A stretch of DNA of 38,536 bases from Candidatus Cloacimonadota bacterium (GTDB lineage: Bacteria > Cloacimonadota > Cloacimonadia > JGIOTU-2), in contig JAGMCF010000053.1 of assembly GCA_023129415.1 (NCBI GenBank), positions 1 through 38,536 of the forward strand, given 5' to 3'. Numbering within the stretch: position 1 is the stretch's first letter; each line of letters opens with the position of its first letter. The notes under the pieces were generated by a model that was not told where the DNA came from, made no database searches, and saw only the letters and a list, made by a program, of their open reading frames with translations. Positions 23,362 to 30,923 of the stretch are shown piece after piece. The translations under genes and the position numbers were made by a program.

Positions 23362-23619
23362 TTGTCGCAAGATCTTAAAGATTTAATCGTTTACAAGAAA
23401 GCTTTTAGACTGGCTATGGAAATTTTTCGCCTCAGTAAAGGCTTTCCTAAACCCGCCTGCCAAAGCTTGGTGGCGGGCAAGGATGAACTTTATTTTCTTA
23501 CTGATCAAATCCGACGATCATCACGATCAGTGTGTTCAAACATAGCAGAAGAATATCGTAAGCGTCAATACAATGCATATTTTATTAGTAAAATATTCCC
23601 AATACATCGGGATGATTAA
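23362..23619 (+). pseudogene. Degenerate four-helix-bundle protein gene (unit 2)
   Basis: The frame probably starts at TTG 23362 (AAAGGA 8 to 9 bases upstream; TTG 23332 is an alternative). It keeps the family signature DQIRRSSRSVCSNIAEEYRK and the preceding LIVYKKAFRLAMEIF. Aligned with the intact copy at 4508-4894, it has an extra 10 residues (PACQSLVAGK) exactly where a CCCGCC/GGCGGG palindrome lies. It stops early at a CCCAAT...ATCGGG palindrome (FISKIFPIHRDD), losing the last helix and a half. Both lesions coincide with dispersed palindromes. Probably non-functional; a short product cannot be ruled out. Confidence 0.8.
23452..23477. repeat. Palindromic element inserted in frame within a coding sequence
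   Basis: CCCGCC...GGCGGG with an inner CCAAAGCTTGG. Together with flanking bases it accounts for exactly 30 extra nucleotides (10 codons) compared with the paralogue at 4508. It is related to the CCGCCAG/CTGGCGG arms near 13772-13823. Confidence 0.7.
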
Positions 23620-23655
23620 ACAGCCATAAAAATATCAACCGAAGAGTTAATGGGT

Positions 23656-23736
23656 AGTTAGCAGTAAGGAGTAAAAATTGAGCAAGAACTTTTACCGGAA
23701 ATTATCTATTGTCTACTGCCTACTGCCAACTGCCAA
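23656..23736. repeat. Right heptamer arrays of unit 2 (direct remnant plus inverted array)
   Basis: AGTTAGC, AGTAAGG, AGTAAAA (23656-23676) are in direct orientation. TACTGCC, TACTGCC and AACTGCC (23714-23734) are inverted relative to CAGTAGG. The inverted part ends shortly before the ribosome binding site of the next gene. Confidence 0.75.
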
Positions 23737-23754
23737 ATAAAAATGGAGGATAAA

Positions 23755-25302
23755 ATGAAAAAAATATTATGTTTTTTACTGACCATCTTTATACTTTATC
23801 TACCAATTAATGCATCCTCTGACTCTAATAATCCCTATGATAGCTGGTTTGCGGATGAACCTCAAGTACAATTAGATAAGGAAGCAGTTGACGATGAAAG
23901 TGGTTTTGGTAGAATCTTTATTCCAGCAATGTCAAAGCCAGAATTAGAACCAGATTTTTCAGTATATCAAGATGGAAAAAATATTAAATTTGGTTGTCCT
24001 GTTGGAAAAAGTTGCTTTCTTAAACCAGGAAAATATACAATTATTCTGGGTTCAAGTGAAGATAATAAACAAAAAATAAAAAAAGAGATTACAATTGAGG
24101 AAGGTGAAACAAAAATAATTTATCCTGATTGGTCTGGTTTAATAGTGAAGATTATTGACCAAGACAGAGATTTCCTTAGAGAAAGTTATGAAATATTCGA
24201 TCTTCCAGATTATCATCCTATAGGTATGGCATATAGTGCTGATGAAGATGAACCGGGTGAATATCAGGATACATGGATTTTAAAACCAGGATTGTATAAA
24301 ATTGTTCGACAAGGTGAACCATATAATACCTACACAAATTTTACAACTATAAGATTATTGCCTAAAGAATTAATAACTACTACTATTGTTGTTGATAATA
24401 CAAGTAGAAATTTTGTTGGTTCAGGAATCATACCTGAAATTGCTGAATTGAAGAAGGCTCAAGTCTGGAATGTATATACATCACTCAAGGGAAGCTTTCT
24501 TTTAATTAGTAACAACGAAGATAATAAAGATGAAAATGTCACGACTATTACTCTTATTTCCAAACTTGAAAATCAAATAAAACTTGATAAATTCCCTCAT
24601 TATTTTACTTCGCGACAAATTCTTAATCTTGGTCTTAATAAAGAGCATAAACAAGACTTTCGAATATCCTCTAATAATATTCAGATACCAACAACTTATA
24701 TCTACTATTTTGTAAAATCATTTGGTGTTTATGTTCGTTTTAGAATTGATACAAGACCTTTTCCTTCTAAATATTACTTCGATACTAGACAGGATACAAT
24801 TTATACATATGATGAAGATGGAAATGTAATAGATATTTTAACAGATATTAATGAAATTCAAACTGCACCTATGTTCTTCCCAATGCGTTTTGAAGAAGGG
24901 CTCGGTTTAAATATCTCACTTCTAAAAAGTAGTCGCAGTAACCTTAGCATAAAGGGTGGTCTTGGTCTTTCTCAAACAATGAATAATGATGTTTTTGAAC
25001 AGGATTCTGATAATCCAAAGATATTTAACTGTCTTAAATCTGTTGATCTTAAAGGTATAGAAGGTTCTATTAGTGGAGATTTTAGAATTATTAGCAATTT
25101 GAGTTATTTCTTCGAAGTCTATACCCTTTACCCATTTGATGGGGAGCGTTCCCAGATATTTAGATTGGAGAACACATTTAACTTTAGAATCTCTCGTTTT
25201 GTTTCTCTTGATTATACCCTTTCACTTAACCGTGATGAATCCAAAGATTGGGTTGTACAAAGACATAATTTATCAGTAGATATAACATTCATATCTTTCT
25301 AA
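23755..25302 (+). CDS. Putative outer-membrane protein of the Mla locus (unrecognised family)
   Basis: 515 residues. The ATG at 23755 follows TGGAGGATAAA; the ATG four codons upstream overlaps the ribosome binding site and is rejected. Signal peptide MKKILCFLLTIFILYLPINA. Residues 80-150 look like a PEGA-type beta-sandwich (FLKPGKYTIILGSSEDNK, ITIEEGETKIIY). The C-terminal half has alternating beta-strand patterns (SNLSIKGGLGLSQTMNN, IEGSISGDFRIISNLSYFFE) and ends in phenylalanine (VDITFISF), the usual outer-membrane barrel signal. It sits between the auxiliary lipoprotein and the permease genes, so it may be the outer-membrane end of this lipid transporter. I do not recognise the family; barrel topology is inference. 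Confidence 0.7.
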   Translation: MKKILCFLLTIFILYLPINASSDSNNPYDSWFADEPQVQLDKEAVDDESGFGRIFIPAMSKPELEPDFSVYQDGKNIKFGCPVGKSCFLKPGKYTIILGSSEDNKQKIKKEITIEEGETKIIYPDWSGLIVKIIDQDRDFLRESYEIFDLPDYHPIGMAYSADEDEPGEYQDTWILKPGLYKIVRQGEPYNTYTNFTTIRLLPKELITTTIVVDNTSRNFVGSGIIPEIAELKKAQVWNVYTSLKGSFLLISNNEDNKDENVTTITLISKLENQIKLDKFPHYFTSRQILNLGLNKEHKQDFRISSNNIQIPTTYIYYFVKSFGVYVRFRIDTRPFPSKYYFDTRQDTIYTYDEDGNVIDILTDINEIQTAPMFFPMRFEEGLGLNISLLKSSRSNLSIKGGLGLSQTMNNDVFEQDSDNPKIFNCLKSVDLKGIEGSISGDFRIISNLSYFFEVYTLYPFDGERSQIFRLENTFNFRISRFVSLDYTLSLNRDESKDWVVQRHNLSVDITFISF

Positions 25303-25303
25303 T

Positions 25304-26392
25304 ATGAGTTTTTTAACTTTTACTGAAAATAAAATAATTATAGCAAATTCATTAAACATAAAAAATGCAAATGAGTTGCTTAATTTTACCTATTCAAAAT
25401 TGTCAGATTTTCATTATGACAAATTGATTATCGACCTTTCAAAATTAAAATCTATAGACAGTGCTGGTGTGGCTTCATTGGATGAAATAACAGAATCTAC
25501 AAGTAAAAAGGGCATTTTAACAGAAATACTTAATGTCCCCAATAACATCTCTAAATCTATACAAACCTTTTCTTCATTGAGTATAAAAACTTTACCACCA
25601 ACAAAACCACCTACCTTTTTCGAAAAACTGGGCAATAGACTGATTATATTACTGCAAGATATTAGACAATTTATTTTCTTAACCGCAGATACATTTTATT
25701 GGGGTGTAGCAGGACTTTTTACAAAAAAGGGACAGAGAAAAGGTGAGTTTGTTGCGCAAAGTATCCTTATTGGCGTAAATGCTCTTCCTATAATTGCTAT
25801 AGTCTCTTTTTTAGTTGGTTTTATCCTTGCTTTACAATCAGCACAACAATTAAGACAGTTTGGAGCTAATATTTTCGTAGTTGACTTAATCACCCTAGCA
25901 ATGATAGCTGAGATGGGACCACTTATGACTGCAATAGTTCTTGCAGGAAGAAGTGGTTCTGCTATTGCCTCAGAAATTGCAACAATGAAGATATCAGAAG
26001 AGATCGATGCTCTTAAAACTATGGCACTAAATCCTATTAAATATGTAGTATTACCAAAATTCTATGCAATGACAGTTTGCACCCCACTTCTCACTATATT
26101 TGCAGATATTATTGGTATTGCTGGTGGATTTGTTATTGGTATTACTTATCTAAAACTTAGTCCAACTGCTTTCATTAATGAAATGGCAAAGGTTATGGTT
26201 CTCAAAGATATTATTACTAGTATGATAAAAAGCCTTGCTTTTGCCTGGGTGATTGTCCTTGTGGGAATCTACTTTGGCTTCCGTGCAAAGGGTGGAGCTG
26301 AGGGAGTTGGCAAAGCAACCACCTCCTCAGTTGTTACTGCAATATTTCTGGTTATTGTGGTAGATTCTGTATTAGGATTGATTTTTTACTAA
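25304..26392 (+). CDS. MlaE-family lipid transport permease fused to an N-terminal STAS (MlaB-like) domain
   Basis: 362 residues. Residues 1-90 are a STAS domain (DKLIIDLSKLKSIDSAGVAS), the role played by separate MlaB in Enterobacteria. Residues 105-362 are MlaE: the amphipathic start (FEKLGNRLIILLQDIRQFIF), then membrane segments with the conserved EMGPLMTAIVLAGRSGSAIA and ATMKISEEIDALKTMALNP coupling region, and GFRAKGGAEGVGKATTSSVV near the end. It forms the inner-membrane dimer that moves phospholipids with MlaF and MlaD. It follows the outer-membrane protein gene by one base, without its own ribosome binding site, so translation is coupled. Confidence 0.94.
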   Translation: MSFLTFTENKIIIANSLNIKNANELLNFTYSKLSDFHYDKLIIDLSKLKSIDSAGVASLDEITESTSKKGILTEILNVPNNISKSIQTFSSLSIKTLPPTKPPTFFEKLGNRLIILLQDIRQFIFLTADTFYWGVAGLFTKKGQRKGEFVAQSILIGVNALPIIAIVSFLVGFILALQSAQQLRQFGANIFVVDLITLAMIAEMGPLMTAIVLAGRSGSAIASEIATMKISEEIDALKTMALNPIKYVVLPKFYAMTVCTPLLTIFADIIGIAGGFVIGITYLKLSPTAFINEMAKVMVLKDIITSMIKSLAFAWVIVLVGIYFGFRAKGGAEGVGKATTSSVVTAIFLVIVVDSVLGLIFY

Positions 26393-26518
26393 CACATAGC
26401 GCGGTAAACCGCAAAGATTAAAGATTAAAGGTAAAAGATCAAAATTCTAAACCCAAAATCTAAATTTTGATTTCTTGCAAAAAAACAAAGATTTCATTTA
26501 TGATACTATAAAGTAGAT

Positions 26519-27262
26519 ATGCAAAATAAAAAAGTAATTGAAGTTCGTGACCTTATAACAGAATTTGATGAAAAACGGATTTTAGATAATGTTTCTTTAG
26601 ATGTGGTAGAAGATGAAGTGATGGTTATTCTTGGTGGAAGCGGCTGTGGAAAAACAACTTTGCTCAAACATATTATTGGACTTCACAGCCCTGTTTCTGG
26701 CTCAATAAAAATATTTGATAAAGAAATTATAGGTATGGATGAGGTTGATCTCGAAAATATATTAAAAAGAGTCGGCGTTCTTTTTCAGAATGGCGCATTA
26801 CTTAATTCACTTACTATCAGGGAAAATGTGGCAATCCCTTTAAGACAACATACAAACTTATCTGAACCATTAATCCAAAGATTGGTAAGAACCAAACTAC
26901 ATCTTGTCGAACTGGATGAAGCAATTAATATGTCCCCAGCACAGCTTTCTGGTGGAATGCGTAAGAGAGCTGCCCTTGCAAGATCCATTGCTCTTGATCC
27001 ACTAATACTTTTTTGCGATGAGCCAACAGCTGGACTTGACCCTGTAACCTCTGAAGCAATAGACAGTTTGATAAAAAAATTAAATATTCAACTAAATATG
27101 ACCATTGTAGTTATCACACATGAACTTGCTTCTATCCATCGTATTGCAGATAGGATTGTATTCTTAGATAAAGGAGAGGTGCTATATTTTGGCAAACTGG
27201 AAAATGCAAAGAATTCTAAAATATCACAAATAAATAACTTCTTTGCAAAAGGTAGCTTCTAA
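26519..27262 (+). CDS. MlaF-family ABC transporter ATP-binding protein
   Basis: 247 residues. Walker A GGSGCGKTT (39-47), Q-loop LFQNGALLNSLT (88-99), signature LSGGM (143-147), Walker B LILFCDEPTAGLDP (162-175) and H-loop VVITHEL. The FQNGALLNSLTIRENV segment is characteristic of MlaF-type ATPases. Energises the MlaE permease from the cytoplasm. It lies 126 bases after mlaE; the gap holds an ATCAAAATT/AATTTTGAT inverted pair and a GCGGT-AA-ACCGC hairpin, so a terminator or partial attenuator between them is possible. Confidence 0.94.
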   Translation: MQNKKVIEVRDLITEFDEKRILDNVSLDVVEDEVMVILGGSGCGKTTLLKHIIGLHSPVSGSIKIFDKEIIGMDEVDLENILKRVGVLFQNGALLNSLTIRENVAIPLRQHTNLSEPLIQRLVRTKLHLVELDEAINMSPAQLSGGMRKRAALARSIALDPLILFCDEPTAGLDPVTSEAIDSLIKKLNIQLNMTIVVITHELASIHRIADRIVFLDKGEVLYFGKLENAKNSKISQINNFFAKGSF

Positions 27263-27318
27263 ATTTATTACATAGTTCCCAAATCCTATCTGGGGAATAA
27301 ATATATACACATTTAACT

Positions 27319-27804
27319 ATGAATGAAATAAAGTACAAACCAATTGGAATTATCCATTCTTTATCTAAAGAACCCAAAGGAACGCCTATCCAACCCACTG
27401 GAGCTAAAGGTATTGAAGGAACAGTTGAGTTATTCCCGGAATATACTGAAGGATTAAAAGATGTTGAAGGTTTCTCTCACATTATTTTAACCTACCATTT
27501 TCATTTATCAAAGAAAGTATCCTTAAGAGCAAAACCCTATATGGATAATGAAGAACACGGAATCTTTGCAATGCGAGGTCCAAGCAGACCTAACCCAATA
27601 GGTATTTCAGTTGTGCGTCTTATTAGAATTGAAGGGAACATACTTTATATTCAAGATGTAGATATAGTGGATGGAACCCCACTTTTAGATATCAAGCCGT
27701 ATGTGCCGGAATTTGATATAAGAGATGCAAAGAAAATAGGCTGGCTTGAAAAAGTGGTTCATAAACTTTCAATATCAAAGGATGATGGTAGATTTACTAA
27801 ATAA
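27319..27804 (+). CDS. TsaA/TrmO-like tRNA methyltransferase
   Basis: 161 residues. Family motifs: KPIGIIHS (7-14), FSHIILTYHFH (53-63), GIFAMRGPSRPNPIGISVVR and DVDIVDGTPLLDIKPYVPEF. In E. coli TrmO uses S-adenosylmethionine to N6-methylate t6A37 in tRNA-Thr. This protein covers the beta-barrel catalytic domain only and lacks the C-terminal extension of the E. coli protein, as is common outside Enterobacteria. No clear ribosome binding site precedes the ATG. Confidence 0.88.
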   Translation: MNEIKYKPIGIIHSLSKEPKGTPIQPTGAKGIEGTVELFPEYTEGLKDVEGFSHIILTYHFHLSKKVSLRAKPYMDNEEHGIFAMRGPSRPNPIGISVVRLIRIEGNILYIQDVDIVDGTPLLDIKPYVPEFDIRDAKKIGWLEKVVHKLSISKDDGRFTK

Positions 27805-27851
27805 TTTGGTTTATTTTAGATAACAGTGGATTATGTAGTGTTTTAATACTT

Positions 27852-27899
27852 CACGATTAAGCTCACGGTTAACTTCACGATTAGGTTGGCGATTAAACC
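27852..27899. repeat. Four 12-bp degenerate tandem units
   Basis: CACGATTAAGCT, CACGGTTAACTT, CACGATTAGGTT and GGCGATTAAACC in a row, in the short gap before the isochorismatase-like gene. No function assigned. Confidence 0.5.
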
Positions 27900-28007
27900 T
27901 ATGGGTAATGGTAAGGGGATTTTGCACTTGCCAATGTTTACTATTTGATGATATGGATAAACAAAATTCGCATCTAACAAATTATGTAAAATTTTAAAGT
28001 AAATTAT

Positions 28008-28676
28008 ATGAAAAGCTATTACTTCACCCATGAAACCATTAGTAATAAATCCCTGGAAATGCTCCAAAAACTGGAGAAATCCATAAGATTACATAAGATT
28101 AATTTTATACCCAAACAATCAGCACTTTTAGTTCTTGATATGCAAAGATTTTTTCTTGATGAATGCTCACATGCTTATATCCCAAGTGCTTTACCCATTA
28201 TACCGAAAATCAAAAGATTAGCAGATGCTTTTAATGAAATTAATTTACCAGTCATTCTTACTCGTCACATCAATTCAAAGGAAGATGCAAAACTTATGGC
28301 TCAGTGGTGGAAAGACTTAATATCAGAAAAGGATAATTTAAGCGAAATTATTCCTGAATTAAATCTACCGAACTCCATTGTTATTAGAAAGACACAATAT
28401 GACGGATTTTACCAAACACCACTTGAAAATATATTAAGAGAAAACGGAATAAGCCAGCTTATAATAACTGGAGTAATGACCCACCTCTGCTGCGAAACAA
28501 CTGCAAGATCTGCCTTTATTAGAGGCTTTACAGTCTTTTTCCCGATAGATGGAACTGCAACATATAATGAAAATTTTCATTGGGCAACTTTACTTAATCT
28601 GTCGCATGGTTTTGCCATACCTGTGCTTATGAAAGAACTACAACACTATTTGGATGCTATCAGAAGTGGACATTAA
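28008..28676 (+). CDS. Isochorismatase-like cysteine hydrolase
   Basis: 222 residues. Catalytic triad of the family: D44 in LVLDMQRFF, K128 in IVIRKTQYDGF, and C161 in GVMTHLCCETTARSAF. Members hydrolyse amides (nicotinamide, ureidoacrylate, N-carbamoyl compounds) or isochorismate. Residues for nicotinamidase metal binding are not obvious. First gene of a run of three overlapping genes: the flavoprotein gene overlaps its end by 23 bases. Substrate unknown. Confidence 0.88.
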   Translation: MKSYYFTHETISNKSLEMLQKLEKSIRLHKINFIPKQSALLVLDMQRFFLDECSHAYIPSALPIIPKIKRLADAFNEINLPVILTRHINSKEDAKLMAQWWKDLISEKDNLSEIIPELNLPNSIVIRKTQYDGFYQTPLENILRENGISQLIITGVMTHLCCETTARSAFIRGFTVFFPIDGTATYNENFHWATLLNLSHGFAIPVLMKELQHYLDAIRSGH

Positions 28677-29595
28677 GGATGTGGTTATAATTGGAGCAGG
28701 ACCTGCAGGAATAGCCACTGCAATTCAATTAAAACATTATAATATTGAACCTATACTCCTGGAACAAGCAGAAATTGGTGGTCTTTTGCGAAATGCTAAC
28801 TTCTTAGAGAACTATCCAGGTTTTCCTGATGGAATAGGCGGGTTGGAGCTTGTTCAACTTTTCAAAAAGCATCTAAAAAATTTTAGTATCAAAGTTAACT
28901 TTGAAAGGGTTCTGGAGTTGGAATATTGCGATAATCTGTTTCTTACAAAAACTAACTGTAGAGTAATAAAATCCAGTGTTGTAGTAATTGCTACCGGCAC
29001 AAAACCTAAAAAAATTTCTGTCCTCCCCATTTCAGATAATATCAAAGATCGTATATTTTATGAAATTTACCCAATTCTTGGGATTAAGAATAAAAAAATT
29101 GCAATAATAGGAGCAGGAGATGTTGCGTTTGATTATGGCCTTAACTTGTCTCAAAATAATGAAGTTATAATTTTAAACAGGAGGAAAGAGGCAAAATGCA
29201 TTCCTGTGCTTATGGAAAGATGTATGAAATCCAAGAATATTTCATATTTTCATAATGTAAGTGTTAGTGAAATAAATAACGCTGACAGCAAAACAATGTT
29301 GACTCTTATTCACAGTGATAGCCAAACTGTTAATAAAAAATGGAAATCCCAGAATTTTTTGGAGGATAACCAAATTTATACAGATTATGTGGTAATCGCT
29401 ATTGGAAGAGAACCTTGTATTGATTTTTTAGGCAGTAATCTCAAGAAACATCTTGATAACCTGTTAAACACAGATAAACTTTATCTGGTTGGAGATATTA
29501 AAAATGAAATCTATAGGCAAACTGCTATCTGTGTAGGAGATGGTATCAAAGCAGCCATGAAAATCTATAGAAATATTGAAAGAGAACGCACATGA
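28654..29595 (+). CDS. Thioredoxin-reductase-like FAD/NAD(P) oxidoreductase without the redox CxxC
   Basis: 313 residues. FAD-binding GAGPAG (14-19), then GGLLRNANFLENYPGFPDGI as in thioredoxin reductases, VIATGTKPKK, a second Rossmann motif IIGAGDVAFDYG (about 152-163) and the closing IYLVGD-like/ AICVGDGIKAA flavin motif. There is no CxxC in the NADPH domain, so it cannot be a classical thioredoxin reductase. Ferredoxin-NADP reductase-like or other flavin reductase roles fit better. It overlaps the hydrolase gene by 23 bases and the radical SAM gene by 4 (ATGA). GTG 28666 is a possible shorter start. Perhaps it supplies electrons to the radical SAM enzyme; that is inference. Confidence 0.85.
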   Translation: MLSEVDIKDVVIIGAGPAGIATAIQLKHYNIEPILLEQAEIGGLLRNANFLENYPGFPDGIGGLELVQLFKKHLKNFSIKVNFERVLELEYCDNLFLTKTNCRVIKSSVVVIATGTKPKKISVLPISDNIKDRIFYEIYPILGIKNKKIAIIGAGDVAFDYGLNLSQNNEVIILNRRKEAKCIPVLMERCMKSKNISYFHNVSVSEINNADSKTMLTLIHSDSQTVNKKWKSQNFLEDNQIYTDYVVIAIGREPCIDFLGSNLKKHLDNLLNTDKLYLVGDIKNEIYRQTAICVGDGIKAAMKIYRNIERERT

Positions 29596-30527
29596 AGATA
29601 ATAGCCAAAACTGGAAATGAAGATATCGCAATGGTTTATATTGCTGAAATGGAGAATGGAAAACTTATAGAATTTGTTGAATCAGTTCAACCCCCTATTC
29701 CACGAGAAAAAAAATGGGTTTTAATTGTATCCACCTTATATGGATGTCCAGTAGGCTGTCGCTTTTGTGATGCTGGTGAATATTACCACGGAAAATTTTC
29801 CAAAAACGAAATAATCTCACAGATAGATTATCTGATACTAAATCGTTTCCCAGACAGAAAAGTTCCAGTTCAGAAGTTTAAGATTCAATTTGCAAGAATG
29901 GGTGAACCTGCATTTAATCAAAATATACTTGATGTCCTTGAAGAACTCCCTAAACTCTATGATGCCCCAGGACTTTTACCAACAATCTCTACAATTGCTC
30001 CTAAAGGGACTGATAGATTTTTTGAACGACTATTAGTAATTAAGGAGAAAATTTATAAGAAAAGGTTCCAACTTCAGTTTTCAATACATACTACGGATAG
30101 TAAGTTAAGGGATTGGCTTATTCCTGTAGAAAAGTGGGATATGGAGAAAATTTCAAGATATGGGGAGTTATTTTACAGAAAGGGAGAAAGAAAAATAACT
30201 CTCAACTTTGCTCTGGCAGAGGGAATGCCGGTTAACCCGGATGTTCTTTTACAGCATTTTACTCCGAATAAATTTTTGATCAAAATAACTCCAGTGAATC
30301 CAACTTATCAGGCAAACAAAAATAAAATATCTTCGCATATACTTCCAGATAGAGAAAAATATAAAATAATAGATGCGTTGAGAAAAGTGGGTTATGAAGT
30401 TATCCTGAGCATTGGAGAATTAGAAGAAAATTTTATTGGCAGCAATTGTGGCCAATATATTACAAATTACTTGAGAGAAAAGGAAATTATAAAAGGTGGA
30501 TATACATATCCTTTGCAGGAAGTTTGA
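29592..30527 (+). CDS. RlmN-like radical SAM protein
   Basis: 311 residues. Cluster motif C52-x3-C56-x2-C59 in GCPVGCRFCDAG, then FARMGEPAFN (the GEP motif), LQFSIHTTDSKLRDWLIP and LNFALAEGMPVN. Near the C-terminus C286 stands in NCGQYI, like the NCGQL cysteine that accepts the methyl in RlmN/Cfr. The second methyl-transfer cysteine, seven residues before the first cluster cysteine in RlmN, is isoleucine here. So the substrate and mechanism likely differ from 23S rRNA A2503 methylation. Third gene of the overlapping trio. Confidence 0.87.
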   Translation: MKIIAKTGNEDIAMVYIAEMENGKLIEFVESVQPPIPREKKWVLIVSTLYGCPVGCRFCDAGEYYHGKFSKNEIISQIDYLILNRFPDRKVPVQKFKIQFARMGEPAFNQNILDVLEELPKLYDAPGLLPTISTIAPKGTDRFFERLLVIKEKIYKKRFQLQFSIHTTDSKLRDWLIPVEKWDMEKISRYGELFYRKGERKITLNFALAEGMPVNPDVLLQHFTPNKFLIKITPVNPTYQANKNKISSHILPDREKYKIIDALRKVGYEVILSIGELEENFIGSNCGQYITNYLREKEIIKGGYTYPLQEV

Positions 30528-30561
30528 GGTTATTAAAAAGTAAGAAAAACGCAAAAAAGTA

Positions 30562-30753
30562 ATGAAAACTGAAATAAATAATTCTACAACCTGCAATCTA
30601 CCACACGAACTCCCTCTCGGCTGGCAATTGGTGAGATTGGGCGAAGTGTGTGAGAAAATTACGGAGATTAAAATCCTTGACCATATTATTATTGGTGATA
30701 ACAAATATTTTAATTTCGCTGATGAAGTGCTAATTGAAAAATATAACCTTTGA
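30562..30753 (+). pseudogene. HsdS N-terminus fused to a RadC C-terminus (recombination scar)
   Basis: The first 35 codons (NNSTTCNLPHELPLGWQLVR, LGEVCEKI) match the start of the HsdS gene at 37650 at both DNA and protein level. From 30667 on, IKILDHIIIGDNKYFNFADE matches the C-terminal end of RadC (IKVLDHIIIGKNVDDYYSFS at the end of 34779-35705). The frame is continuous across the junction. A deletion between an hsdS gene and a downstream radC gene explains it best. No functional product expected. Confidence 0.85.
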
Positions 30754-30923
30754 AACTCGAGTTCCTTGAACCCGAGTTGGGTTTCGTATTGAAGACCATT
30801 ACAAATAAAAAGGATAATTTATTATTAAAAGAATTTGAGAAGGGGATATTTTGTTATCCGCTTTAATTCTAAAACAGGATAATTTTTTGTTGACAAATTA
30901 GATTTTGGGGATAATTTGTTATT
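30754..30923 (+). promoter_or_regulatory. Hairpin and repeated GGATAATTT motifs before the DUF4143 ATPase gene
   Basis: An AACTCGAGTTC-CTT-GAACCCGAGTT hairpin (30754-30778) is followed by GGATAATTT at 30812, GGATATTTTGTTATCC (30844-30859, an inverted pair), GGATAATTTTTT at 30877 and GGATAATTT at 30909. TTGACA (30890-30895) lies 16 bases before TAATTT (30912-30917). The repeated motif overlaps the likely promoter, so it may be an operator. Confidence 0.45.
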
